Positions 26,543 through 34,695 of a DNA stretch of 34,695 nucleotides are shown here, one piece after another; positions within the stretch are counted from its first letter, which is position 1; every line of letters starts with the position of its first letter. Source of the stretch: an uncultured Parafilimonas sp. (GTDB taxonomy: Bacteria; Bacteroidota; Bacteroidia; Chitinophagales; Chitinophagaceae); contig CALAGJ010000045.1 of assembly GCA_937892395.1 (NCBI GenBank), forward strand, positions 1-34,695. Reading direction: 5' to 3'. Below the pieces are notes generated by a model that saw only the letters and a list, made by a program, of their open reading frames with translations, was not told where the DNA came from and did not search any database. Position numbers and translations under genes: made by a program.

Positions 26543-28438
26543 TTATTTTAACGCAATCGAATTTTTGCTCAATGATAGCATATTCCAATTGAATGCCTGT
26601 TGAAATTTTCCTTTGATGATTACCGTAGTTCCTACATAGTTGATGATATAATCATTTATACTTTGATCACGATCTATGAGTACACAATAACTTTCCTCAC
26701 CTGCTGAGGTATAATATTTTAATACAGGCATTATGCCTCCGGCAATGCATCTTACCGCACAGCTTAAATGTGGCTTTCCATACCCCGGATTCATAGCACC
26801 AAAATAACATTTAGGGTCAATAATTTCCCCGGTTATTATGGTGTCTTGCTCTGGCAAGGAGTTGGGTGGAGGCAGCATAAATGCGGGCTTTATTTCTTTA
26901 AATGAATAAATACCATTTTCAATTTCCAAAATAGGAAAATGAGTAGTGCCTGTTATGCATTGAGTGCAAAGAGAAGCACATCCACTATCTGTATGGCTGC
27001 CACAGGATACAATTTTGTTGCTCATGTATCCTTCCATTTGCACATAAGCAATGCTATTGTTTTTTAGTACGCCAAGCACAGTTTCATAAGCCCCTTTTTT
27101 AAATGCATCTACCAATAAAATATTTTTATATGCAGGATTACCATTGTCATCCTTATCATCTAGAATTGTAAGCATCGGTACCGGTGAAATACTCAGCCAC
27201 CCTTGCATTTTTTTTACATTTTCATAGTCAATTTTAAAAGGTGTAATTTTTTTCTGATTGGCAGTAATAGTGAATGAAAGCAGTAAACAAAAAACAGCGA
27301 TGGCCGCCGCTATTTTTTTAGGAAGCGTAAATATTTTTTTTTCATTCTTGCTGTCCCAACCTATAAAAAATGGCTTACTACTATTTTCATTTATTGCTGT
27401 ATTTGTTGGTAATGAAAGGGGAGTTATATATGTCCCTTCGGGCAATGGATGTACATTTACATACACAGCAGTGCCTATCAATTTCAGTGGATAGGTATGC
27501 AATTTTTCCGTAAAGGGGGCAGGCGCACAACCATCTTCAGGTCGGTATTGATAACCATGCCAAGGACAGGTAATGCATCCATCTACAATCTTGCCTTCGC
27601 CTAATGGACCCATTTGATGCTTGCATACATTGTGCACAGCGCTCAGTTTATTATCATATTTAAAAACAGCTATTCTTTCTTTATCAATGATGGCCATTTT
27701 TGCCCTATCATCTTTAAAGTCTGCAAGCTCTCCTACCAAATGCCAGTCTCCATCATCATTTGGCGTAGCCATATTATCTGTTCTATTTTCTTTTATACCC
27801 GCCATAATATGTAGTACTGCTACAAGGGTAAAACCAACCAATAGCAGTACCGAAAAAATGATGGATTGCTCCAATTGAAATACACCCAATGCCACATGCA
27901 TCATGACTAAAGCATAAGCTATATACACCAGCATGTGCAACACTTTCCAAAACCGTGGCGATAAAAAATTCAGCCAAAAATCATGACTGGTAAACGCCAT
28001 AGCTGCAAGTATCAAAAGCGCAAAAAAACCAAGTGTTTGAAATGGGAAAAAAATAAAAGAATCGTAATGGGTATTTGCTGTAAACAATGAAATCAAAGCA
28101 GGTGTGTTGCCATTACCATGAAACCATAATAAACTTAATACACCATGTGTAGCCGCTATGATAAACATGCTTACACCCAAATGCCTTCTGTTGTACAACA
28201 CAGGCAAAAACTTAGCATTGAGTCGGGCCGCAGGGCCAATACATAAAATGACATGCAGCATAATAATTGCCAAAGAACCAAATGCCCGTATAAGTATAGT
28301 ATTAAAATTATGCTGTGGATATAATATAGTATTACACACAACAAATACGAAAATATAGTTGACAATGATGCCCCACAGTATGAGGTCGTATTGTTGTTTA
28401 AATTTGTTCCAGAGTATTGGTTTATAGGATGCGCTCAT
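26543..28438 (-). CDS. membrane fusion: ferric-reductase-like domain + Rieske + Cys-rich C-terminal domain
   Basis: 631 residues. About 1-215 is a six-helix ferric-reductase-like membrane domain with paired helix histidines that could bind two b hemes (H62, H97, H168, H181). Residues about 228-332 form a Rieske domain with C272-x-H274 (VCKHQMGPLG) and C291-x2-H294 (TCPWHGYQY). A seventh hydrophobic segment (about 375-393) is followed by a domain with two Cys groups: C479, C487, C491, C494 (SCGSHTDSGCASLCTQC) and C544, C560, C564 (DPKCYFGAMNPGYGKPHLSC, AVRC). The Rieske domain appears related to that of the next gene. It should move electrons across or along the inner membrane. I cannot name the acceptor or the last domain. 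Confidence 0.85.
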   Translation of the reverse strand: MSASYKPILWNKFKQQYDLILWGIIVNYIFVFVVCNTILYPQHNFNTILIRAFGSLAIIMLHVILCIGPAARLNAKFLPVLYNRRHLGVSMFIIAATHGVLSLLWFHGNGNTPALISLFTANTHYDSFIFFPFQTLGFFALLILAAMAFTSHDFWLNFLSPRFWKVLHMLVYIAYALVMMHVALGVFQLEQSIIFSVLLLVGFTLVAVLHIMAGIKENRTDNMATPNDDGDWHLVGELADFKDDRAKMAIIDKERIAVFKYDNKLSAVHNVCKHQMGPLGEGKIVDGCITCPWHGYQYRPEDGCAPAPFTEKLHTYPLKLIGTAVYVNVHPLPEGTYITPLSLPTNTAINENSSKPFFIGWDSKNEKKIFTLPKKIAAAIAVFCLLLSFTITANQKKITPFKIDYENVKKMQGWLSISPVPMLTILDDKDDNGNPAYKNILLVDAFKKGAYETVLGVLKNNSIAYVQMEGYMSNKIVSCGSHTDSGCASLCTQCITGTTHFPILEIENGIYSFKEIKPAFMLPPPNSLPEQDTIITGEIIDPKCYFGAMNPGYGKPHLSCAVRCIAGGIMPVLKYYTSAGEESYCVLIDRDQSINDYIINYVGTTVIIKGKFQQAFNWNMLSLSKNSIALK

Positions 28439-28447
28439 AGCGTTTAT

Positions 28448-28543
28448 CTATTTATAAAAAATGGCAAACAATAGCCCCACTGCTAATAATACTGCTATTG
28501 CAATCCATGTACTCAAATGTCTTTTTCTTAATGAATGATTCAT
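28448..28543 (-). CDS. 31-residue single-helix membrane microprotein
   Basis: ATG at 28543 and stop at 28448-28450. The product is a basic N-terminus (MNHSLRKRHLSTW) and one hydrophobic helix (IAIAVLLAVGLLFAIFY) ending in Lys. An in-frame stop lies three codons upstream, so this is the only start. It ends 9 bp before the ATG of the ferric-reductase/Rieske fusion and starts 46 bp after the previous stop. Its position suggests an accessory subunit of that membrane complex, like the small subunits of cytochrome oxidases; this is inference. The basic-then-hydrophobic layout predicts N-in topology. Confidence 0.6.
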   Translation of the reverse strand: MNHSLRKRHLSTWIAIAVLLAVGLLFAIFYK

Positions 28544-28589
28544 AATTTCTTAATGAAAATAGTACAACTACATATTCAAAAATATGCAA

Positions 28590-28808
28590 CTATTTTTTAT
28601 GCGACTCTATCACTTTCTTCTTTTGGCTCAAAGTGATGGTAAGTACAAGTGGCCACAATAGTATTACCGCAGGTACAATGATCAGTTTAAACCAAATAGA
28701 ACTATGTGCTGCTCCTTCATCAATTTTATGCACTTTAAAAAATGCAAACCATATTGCGCAGCAAAAACCAAATATAAAATTGATATAAATTAGAATTAGT
28801 GCAATCAT
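28590..28808 (-). CDS. small two-helix membrane protein
   Basis: 72 residues with two hydrophobic helices (about 2-24 and 41-61). The loop between them has VHKIDEGAAHSSIWFKLIIV, and the second helix continues PAVILLWPLVL. The pattern ID-x-A-x2-S-x2-F-x-L-I-I-x-P-x4-LWPL recalls a small membrane protein family, without a formal name that I know, found beside redox genes. A basic tail (SQKKKVIESHKK) ends the protein. It starts 11 bp after the SDR stop in the same cluster. Confidence 0.72.
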   Translation of the reverse strand: MIALILIYINFIFGFCCAIWFAFFKVHKIDEGAAHSSIWFKLIIVPAVILLWPLVLTITLSQKKKVIESHKK

Positions 28809-28819
28809 AATTTATGACT

Positions 28820-29479
28820 TTAGAGATGAATAATTCTATCTATATTACTACCATTTAGTATAGACTTTATGGCATCTGAAATAAGTTCTGTTTTTGTCCA
28901 TGTACTAAAATCAGCATCAGGCATGGCACGCCTATTTTGCTCAGTATCCAATGTGCCGGGCAATAAAATATGTGCGCTGATATTTTTATTGGAGAACCCA
29001 GCATTGATGATATCTGAAAAATTAATCAACATGAGTTTAGACATGGCGTAGGGAAGATTGTCAAATGCAATATGTCCATCTGTAGCAGCTTTTGCACCTA
29101 CAAAAATTAGTTTGCCTCCACCATTGATTTCAAAATGTTGTAAAAGAAATTTTGCTGCATGATAAGCAGTAAAAAAATTGAGGTGAATCATTTTTTCAAA
29201 ATCAGCGGCACCGGTACTTTTATAGTTTCCCGGCATATAGCCACCGGCCATAAAAATACCCGCATTCATCTTGCCGTGGGATGACTCTATATTGCTGAGG
29301 GCATTATTTACTGAGTTATCATGATTCAAATCCAACTCATAATATTTTTTACTGTTGTCAGCCACTTCATCTTTAATATGCCGCACAGCAAGGTGTAGCA
29401 TATAGTTTTCTTTTACCAAAGCATTACACACTTGTGTGCCCAAGTTTCCCGAGCCTCCGGTTATAAACAGTTGTTGCAT
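28820..29479 (-). CDS. short-chain dehydrogenase, dihydropteridine-reductase-like
   Basis: 219 residues with the SDR cofactor loop TGGSGNLG (7-14) and the catalytic pair Y144-x3-K148 (YAMSK). The usual catalytic serine position (about 131) is alanine, in FVGAKAATDG. That block and a later one (LLPGTLDTEQNRRAMPDADF, then STW) match my recollection of quinonoid dihydropteridine reductase (GAKAALDG, TLDTPMNRKSMPEADFSSW), which also lacks the serine. It may therefore reduce a quinonoid pterin or a similar quinone-like substrate with NAD(P)H. Bacterial SDRs of unknown substrate also carry the MPDADFS motif, so the substrate is open. It lies 6 bp from the aquaporin gene. Confidence 0.82.
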   Translation of the reverse strand: MQQLFITGGSGNLGTQVCNALVKENYMLHLAVRHIKDEVADNSKKYYELDLNHDNSVNNALSNIESSHGKMNAGIFMAGGYMPGNYKSTGAADFEKMIHLNFFTAYHAAKFLLQHFEINGGGKLIFVGAKAATDGHIAFDNLPYAMSKLMLINFSDIINAGFSNKNISAHILLPGTLDTEQNRRAMPDADFSTWTKTELISDAIKSILNGSNIDRIIHL

Positions 29480-29485
29480 ATCTAT

Positions 29486-30319
29486 TTAATTTTCGTTGTA
29501 TTCTATTAATGTATTGGTAGCATCTTTTTGCCACCATTTCCACACTTTATAAATTTTATTATGTAAACCATCTCCACTAAAATGACAAAGCATGGTTTTA
29601 CATTCACCATGTGATCGCAAATATAATTTTCTATATAACCAAGCACTGAATTGCATACCCATAACCGGTGCTACAATATAAATCCAAAAAGATGACCATA
29701 CACCAGCATTTATAGCAGAACCAAAACTTCTGGCAGGGTTCATACTCATACCAGACAATGGCGCTTCAAACCATATATAGCAACAGACTATAAAGCCAGC
29801 TACATACCCAGTATATTTTGCATAAGCAGAATTACTCACCAACAATACTATACCAAATAACAAAGCGGACATGCCCATTTCCGCAATGAAAGCAATAGCT
29901 ACACCATCTACGCCAGGCGTGGTTACCACATAGTTGACTACATCACTACCCACATAGTTTGGAAATAAAAAATTTACAAATGCAACACAACAAGAAGCAC
30001 CAATGACTTGAGCAAGAATATACCAGATAGCATCTGTCAATTTTATCCTGTTTAAATGCAAATGTGCCAGAGTAACAGCAGGATTCATGTGTGCACCACT
30101 TTGCTTTCCCCATTTTGAATAGATGAGCAGAATAGCAGTACTACCCATTGCAATGCCGATCAAAAGCCTTCTCCAAAAAGGCAGGGCAATAGATGTGGCT
30201 ATATGAAAATCCGGATGTTCTATTAAAATGGTGCATACACAAGCGGATATCATAAACATGCCAAGTGCCCATGCCTCAATGATAAAAAGTTTCCAATTTG
30301 CTTTAAATGATTTAATCAT
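29486..30319 (-). CDS. aquaporin-family (MIP) channel
   Basis: 277 residues with six membrane helices and both half-helix motifs, NPA at 79-81 (SGAHMNPAVTLAH) and 194-196 (GMSMNPARSFGSA). R197 is the selectivity-filter arginine. It passes water or small uncharged solutes. Deciding between water and glycerol would need the filter residues aligned. A C-terminal extension after the last helix has GECKTMLCHFSGDG and KVWKWWQ, with a C-x4-C-H pattern not seen in standard AqpZ/GlpF. The start overlaps the debranching-enzyme stop by 8 bp, so the two are translationally coupled. Confidence 0.92.
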   Translation of the reverse strand: MIKSFKANWKLFIIEAWALGMFMISACVCTILIEHPDFHIATSIALPFWRRLLIGIAMGSTAILLIYSKWGKQSGAHMNPAVTLAHLHLNRIKLTDAIWYILAQVIGASCCVAFVNFLFPNYVGSDVVNYVVTTPGVDGVAIAFIAEMGMSALLFGIVLLVSNSAYAKYTGYVAGFIVCCYIWFEAPLSGMSMNPARSFGSAINAGVWSSFWIYIVAPVMGMQFSAWLYRKLYLRSHGECKTMLCHFSGDGLHNKIYKVWKWWQKDATNTLIEYNEN

Positions 30320-32252
30320 TCGTAACTGCAGTTTTAAAATCTGGGTGTAGGAAAACCATCAATAAATTTCCTATACTCCATGCTTGCTGTGCACAGCCTT
30401 TACCCTGCAAAGGATAAAGCCCATCATATATTTCTGACAATGCATACGCACATCCTTGATTATAAAAATGGTCTTGCAATGTTTTACTTTTTTCCCACAC
30501 AGTAGCACAAGCATTTTTTGAAAATTTATTGAGCTTTAGATACGCCAATGCCCATTCACCCCAAAGAAAAGGCCATACTGTTCCTTGGTGGTAGGCAGTA
30601 TCTCTGCTGTAGGCATCCCCTTCGTAAATAGCACGAAATGCTTGATTCTTTTTATCTAATGTACGCAACCCAAGCGCTGTGTATAAAGCATCTGATACAG
30701 TGTCTACAATCTTTTTTTGCACAGCATCACTCACCGGCGAAAATGGAAGCGATACAGCATATATCATATTTGGCCGCAGACTATTGTCTTGTACATCATT
30801 AGCCAAAACAACATCGGCCAAATACCCTGCTTGATTAATAAATTTTTTACCAAATGATTTTTCAAATCCTGCAATCATTCTGGGTAAACCAATTGGCTTT
30901 TTTATTTTTATTGCTTCGCAAAATGTGTCTGTAATCTTTAATGCATTGTACCATAGCAGGTTAATTTCTACAGGCTTACCAATACGTGGAGTTACCACAT
31001 AATCTCCAACCTTTGCATCCATCCAGGTAAGTTGTACACCCGTTTCCCCGCCTTTTATTAAATAATCTTTGTCTAATTGGATACTATAGCGAGTGCCTTT
31101 TATATGTGCAGCAATGATGCCCAGTAGTGCATCAATATGCTTTTGTAAAAATGCATCGTCATGGAATGTTTTCCAATAATCATACATCGCTACAAAAAGC
31201 CATAGCGATGCATCGATGGTATTGTATTCCACTCCCTCACCGGCATAATCAGGAAAACGATTGGGTAGCATACCCTCACTAATATAATCAAAGAAACTTT
31301 GCAATATACTTTTGGAAACTTCCTGCTGCTGTGTATGGATAGTGAGGCCACGCATGGCAATCATGGTATCTCTACCCCAATCGCTAAACCAATGATAACC
31401 TGCCATAACTGTGCTGCCCTCTGTACTATTTCTATGTACAATAAACTGACTACCTGATTGTATTAAATCATGTATAAATTTATTCTGATGACTTGCACTA
31501 ATAGCATCTGATTGGTATCTTTTCAATAAAGCTTCTACCGGCTTTTCTGTGGTCAAAATAATTTCAACTTGCTCCCCCGGATTTAATAAAGCTGCACAGG
31601 CTCCTGCTTGCATGACATCTTCAGAAAAATCAAAACCTCTTTCTTTTTCAATAGCATACTCCATACTTTTATACCAATATTTTTCAGTACGCCACTTGCC
31701 AGTATCTGTTATCATGTGCAATGGTGATGAACCATAATGTGCAAACACTTCTAAGCAGGTATCAGATTGCTTCTTGATATAAAAATCAAAATAATCATCT
31801 TCTTTAAACATGGCATGAAAGTCTCGCCACACTAACATTGGCCTTACTTGAATACCTACTTTATTTTTTGACAAATTCGTATAAGTAACCACAGTAGTAT
31901 TTCTGCCCTGTATGGTTTTTATACGCTTCGAAATGATATGGTTGTTTACATTGTACAGCCACTCTATACTATTGGTGCTAACTTTTATATCCTGAATAAA
32001 TTTAAAACCTGCGGGGTGTACTTTACTGGGATATTGATTGCAGGCCAATTCAAATTCTTCCGTTTCTAAAAGAATGGTTTCCTCTAATTTACTCACTACT
32101 ACTTTCCTTTGTGTAGGAGGATTAAAAGAAGCCACCAAGAGGCCATGATAGCGCCTTGTATTAGCTCCGCAAAAACTGGAGGATGCATATCCACCAATAC
32201 CATTGGTGAGTAAAAACTCACGTTCTATTAAATGTTCAAAACTACTGTTCAT
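30312..32252 (-). CDS. glycogen debranching enzyme (GH133, amylo-alpha-1,6-glucosidase)
   Basis: 646 residues. The GDE N-terminal domain (1-240: EFLLTNGIGGYASSSFCGAN, TRRYHGLLVA) is followed by an (alpha/alpha)6 catalytic domain. Conserved blocks are WFSDWGRDTMIAMRGLT (288-304), NTIDASLWLF (344-353), LTWMDAKVGD and RDTAYHQGTVWPFLWGEW (550-567). It hydrolyses alpha-1,6 branches in glycogen or similar glucans. No signal peptide, so it is cytosolic. It starts 11 bp after the GH63-like glucosidase stop and overlaps the aquaporin start. No glycogen synthase or phosphorylase is in view. Confidence 0.93.
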   Translation of the reverse strand: MNSSFEHLIEREFLLTNGIGGYASSSFCGANTRRYHGLLVASFNPPTQRKVVVSKLEETILLETEEFELACNQYPSKVHPAGFKFIQDIKVSTNSIEWLYNVNNHIISKRIKTIQGRNTTVVTYTNLSKNKVGIQVRPMLVWRDFHAMFKEDDYFDFYIKKQSDTCLEVFAHYGSSPLHMITDTGKWRTEKYWYKSMEYAIEKERGFDFSEDVMQAGACAALLNPGEQVEIILTTEKPVEALLKRYQSDAISASHQNKFIHDLIQSGSQFIVHRNSTEGSTVMAGYHWFSDWGRDTMIAMRGLTIHTQQQEVSKSILQSFFDYISEGMLPNRFPDYAGEGVEYNTIDASLWLFVAMYDYWKTFHDDAFLQKHIDALLGIIAAHIKGTRYSIQLDKDYLIKGGETGVQLTWMDAKVGDYVVTPRIGKPVEINLLWYNALKITDTFCEAIKIKKPIGLPRMIAGFEKSFGKKFINQAGYLADVVLANDVQDNSLRPNMIYAVSLPFSPVSDAVQKKIVDTVSDALYTALGLRTLDKKNQAFRAIYEGDAYSRDTAYHQGTVWPFLWGEWALAYLKLNKFSKNACATVWEKSKTLQDHFYNQGCAYALSEIYDGLYPLQGKGCAQQAWSIGNLLMVFLHPDFKTAVTND

Positions 32253-32263
32253 GATGCTGATGG

Positions 32264-34695
32264 TTATTCAAATAAGTTTGCTGCAATGCCTGTCCATCCT
32301 GTTTGATGTGTAGCACCCACACCTCTTCCATTATCCCCATGAAAATATTCATAGAATAAAATGAGGTCTTTAAAATTTTTGTCCTGATAGATTAACGGCG
32401 TCAATCCATGTATAGGTCTATTACCATCTTCATCTTGCAGAAATAATTTTGTTAATCGTTCATTCAAATTTTTACATACTTCATTTAGATTGATATGATG
32501 ACCACTTCCGGTTGGGAATTCTACTTTTAAATCATCTCCATAAAAACTATAAAATTTTTGTAGGGACATAATGATGAGGTAATTCATGGGCATCCATATT
32601 GGGCCACGCCAATTGCTATTACCTCCAAATAATCCTGTGCTGCTTTCTGCCGGCTCATACTTTAATCCATAATGCTGTCCCTCAATTTCTACCCAATAGC
32701 CATCTTCATGTTTTTTTGAAATAGAACGAATACCATAATCACTCAAAAATTCTGATTCATCCAGCATGGCCTGAAGCAGTTTTTGCAATCTATGCTTTGG
32801 AATAAGTGTAAGCAATACTGTGTCAGACTTCATTTCTTCTGTAACCGTGTAGTCTGTATTATTTTTAAAATATTCATTGAACCAATTCATGCGGTATTGA
32901 AACTCCGGTGCAGCTTTCAGCCATTCTTTATTGATGGTAAGATTGGCAAACAAAGTGGTAAGCCCAACTAATGAACGCACTTTTAAAGGAGTATATTGAT
33001 GGTTTGGCAAAGCAAGTACATCATAGAAGAATCCTTCTTCTTCATCCCAGGCACCAGTCCAATCTTTTCCAATACGATTGAGGCTTTCCGCTATCAAAGC
33101 AAAATGCTCAAAGAACTTGGTACACATGGGTTCAAAGCTGCTGTCATGCTTTGTTATTTCCAAAGCCATTTCCAACATATTCAAACAATACATAGCCATC
33201 CAGCTGGTGCCATCAGCCTGCTCCAAATGTCCACCACCGGGTATTGCACTACTTCTATCAAATACGCCAATATTATCCAATCCTAAAAAGCCTCCTTCAA
33301 ATACATTCTTTCCATTGGTATCTTTTCTATTTACCCACCAGGTAAAATTGAGTAAGAGTTTTGAAAATGCTTTTTTCAAAAAATCAACATCTTCTCTATT
33401 GTTCAATTTTTTATCGGTGTAATAAACCTGTAAACAACTCATGGCATGCACAGGTGGATTTACATCGCCAAATGCCCATTCATAAGCAGGTATTTGTCCA
33501 TTGGGGTGCATATACCATTCTCTTAAAAACATGAGTAATTGCTGCTTCGCAAAATTTGAATCGAGCATTGCAAAAGAAATACAATGAAAAGCCAGATCCC
33601 AAGCCGCATACCACGGGTATTCCCATTTATCCGGCATGGAAATAATATCTTCATTGTTCAATGTATGCCATTGACTGTTTCTTCCTGTTTTTCTACTTTC
33701 AGGAGGCTTTGGTTGATCCTTATCTCCATTGAGCCATAGAGGAATATCGAGGTTATAATATTGCTTAGTCCATAGCATGCCTGCATAAGCCTGACGCTGC
33801 ACATTGTATGCGTCCACATCTGTACTTGAAGGAATGATGCTTCCATAAAATTCATTGGCCGCTGCAATATTTCTATTGAAAATAGTATCAAAATCTTTTC
33901 CGAGTGGAGAGCCGCTTAGTTTTGATTTTGATAAGCGCACTTTTATTTCCACACTGCCGCCTGCTTTTACAAGTCTGCTATAGACAGGAGTGAATTTTGT
34001 ACCACTTGTTTTATCAGAAAATTCATCATACCTGTTTTGAATAACAGCATCATGAAATAAATCTTTTACATACACTGAGTGGTCGCCAGTGCCCCATAGT
34101 TTTCTATGATTGTTTTCATTTTCTGTAAATAAACAATGGGATGCTGCTTCGAAATAATAATGATAGCTACCAAGTTCTTCATGAGTTAGCACAACCATTT
34201 GATAGTTAGCAGTTCCTTTAGCTGCTGATATTTGCGGCTTTTTATTCATCAATCCAAAACTCCACAAATTCCGAAACCATATTTGTGGAAGCACTGTGAT
34301 AGCTGCATCCTCATTGCCCCTGTTATGTACTGTAATCCGCAATAAAATATCTTCATCATCTGCCTTGGCGTATTCGGAAAAAACATCGAAATATTTATGT
34401 TCATCAAATACACCAGTATCTATTAGTTCGTATTCATTTTCTTCCTTGCTTCTTTGCATATTGGTATCTACCAAATCAGCATAAGGATATGCAGCATGTG
34501 GATATTTGTATAAATGCTTTTGATAGCTATGAGTTGGTGTATTGTCTAGATAATAATACAATTCTTTACAATCTTCACCATGGTTGCCCTCTGGCCCCGT
34601 TAATCCAAACATTCTTTCTTTTAGAATAGGGTCATTGCCATTCCATAATGCTACAGAAAGACAGAGTCTTTGCTTATCATCACTAATACCTGCCA
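32264..34695 (-). CDS. GH63-like glucosidase (MGH1 type), 5' end off the window
   Basis: About 809 residues are visible, and the reading frame is still open at the right edge. The ATG at 34612 is not the start: upstream codons continue the family sequence (GISDDKQRLCLSVALWNGND, then PILKERMFGLT). Other blocks are GPEGNHGEDCKELYYYLDNT, WYAAWDLAFHCISFAMLDSN, LREWYMHPNGQIPAYEWAFG and, near the end, GGNSNWRGPIWMPMNYLI. Relatives are near 880-900 residues, so perhaps 70-100 are missing. It would cleave terminal alpha-linked glucose from a glucan or glycoside. It is the first visible gene of the eight-gene cluster; the promoter is outside the window. Confidence 0.9.
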   Translation of the reverse strand, partial: AGISDDKQRLCLSVALWNGNDPILKERMFGLTGPEGNHGEDCKELYYYLDNTPTHSYQKHLYKYPHAAYPYADLVDTNMQRSKEENEYELIDTGVFDEHKYFDVFSEYAKADDEDILLRITVHNRGNEDAAITVLPQIWFRNLWSFGLMNKKPQISAAKGTANYQMVVLTHEELGSYHYYFEAASHCLFTENENNHRKLWGTGDHSVYVKDLFHDAVIQNRYDEFSDKTSGTKFTPVYSRLVKAGGSVEIKVRLSKSKLSGSPLGKDFDTIFNRNIAAANEFYGSIIPSSTDVDAYNVQRQAYAGMLWTKQYYNLDIPLWLNGDKDQPKPPESRKTGRNSQWHTLNNEDIISMPDKWEYPWYAAWDLAFHCISFAMLDSNFAKQQLLMFLREWYMHPNGQIPAYEWAFGDVNPPVHAMSCLQVYYTDKKLNNREDVDFLKKAFSKLLLNFTWWVNRKDTNGKNVFEGGFLGLDNIGVFDRSSAIPGGGHLEQADGTSWMAMYCLNMLEMALEITKHDSSFEPMCTKFFEHFALIAESLNRIGKDWTGAWDEEEGFFYDVLALPNHQYTPLKVRSLVGLTTLFANLTINKEWLKAAPEFQYRMNWFNEYFKNNTDYTVTEEMKSDTVLLTLIPKHRLQKLLQAMLDESEFLSDYGIRSISKKHEDGYWVEIEGQHYGLKYEPAESSTGLFGGNSNWRGPIWMPMNYLIIMSLQKFYSFYGDDLKVEFPTGSGHHINLNEVCKNLNERLTKLFLQDEDGNRPIHGLTPLIYQDKNFKDLILFYEYFHGDNGRGVGATHQTGWTGIAANLFE

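Noticed and set aside
27421..27450. CCCTTCGGGCAATGGATG inside the ferric-reductase/Rieske gene, similar to the REP-like core
   Set aside because: It lies in well-conserved coding sequence, lacks the GATTGAA flank, and is probably chance.

Overview
The window looks like a Bacteroidota chromosome fragment, and a Chitinophagales-type relative is my best guess. The support is: an AT-rich sequence with tightly packed genes; a protein ending in a type IX secretion (T9SS) C-terminal sorting domain; a long Bacteroidota-style PurM; a DUF389 membrane protein; and several promoter -7 boxes of the Bacteroidota form TANNTTTG. The first 34 bases are Illumina TruSeq adapter, so the left edge is an assembly end and metK is cut there. 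The right edge cuts a glycoside hydrolase gene. I see no rRNA, tRNA, CRISPR array, transposase or phage gene.

Left part (35-6126): the 3' part of metK. Next is a divergent pair, a small membrane-anchored protein and a membrane-bound winged-helix regulator, with repeated TTGTAAATA sites between them. About 850 bp without a convincing gene follows, holding a 25-bp tandem duplication, a 21-22 bp iteron array and a strong hairpin. Then comes cyanophycin synthetase (cphA) without a cyanophycinase next to it.

Middle (6302-19751): GNAT acetyltransferase and trpS; a GH109-like glycosidase with an N-acetylhexosamine kinase homologue, probably a two-step route for GalNAc/GlcNAc; a ureohydrolase-fold protein that has lost most of its metal ligands; def with an overlapping secreted protein; a DUF389 protein; purM; a secreted propeller-like protein; a DUF6498-like membrane protein; pcm; and a HIR-like SPFH protein. 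Short GCC-N3-GGC palindromic repeats recur in three intergenic regions.

Right part (19878-34695): a secreted GH38 alpha-mannosidase and a T9SS-exported protein, ending in a terminator. A compact minus-strand cluster of eight genes faces them, with gaps of 6 to 46 bp and one overlap. In transcription order these are a GH63-like glucosidase (5' end off the window), a GH133 glycogen debranching enzyme, an aquaporin, a dihydropteridine-reductase-like SDR, a two-helix small membrane protein, a 31-residue one-helix microprotein, a fusion of ferric-reductase membrane domain + Rieske + Cys-rich domain, and a fusion of Rieske + FMN reductase. This last cluster is the best candidate for an undescribed system. 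It combines alpha-glucan cleavage, a channel and what looks like a membrane electron-transfer module with two related Rieske domains.
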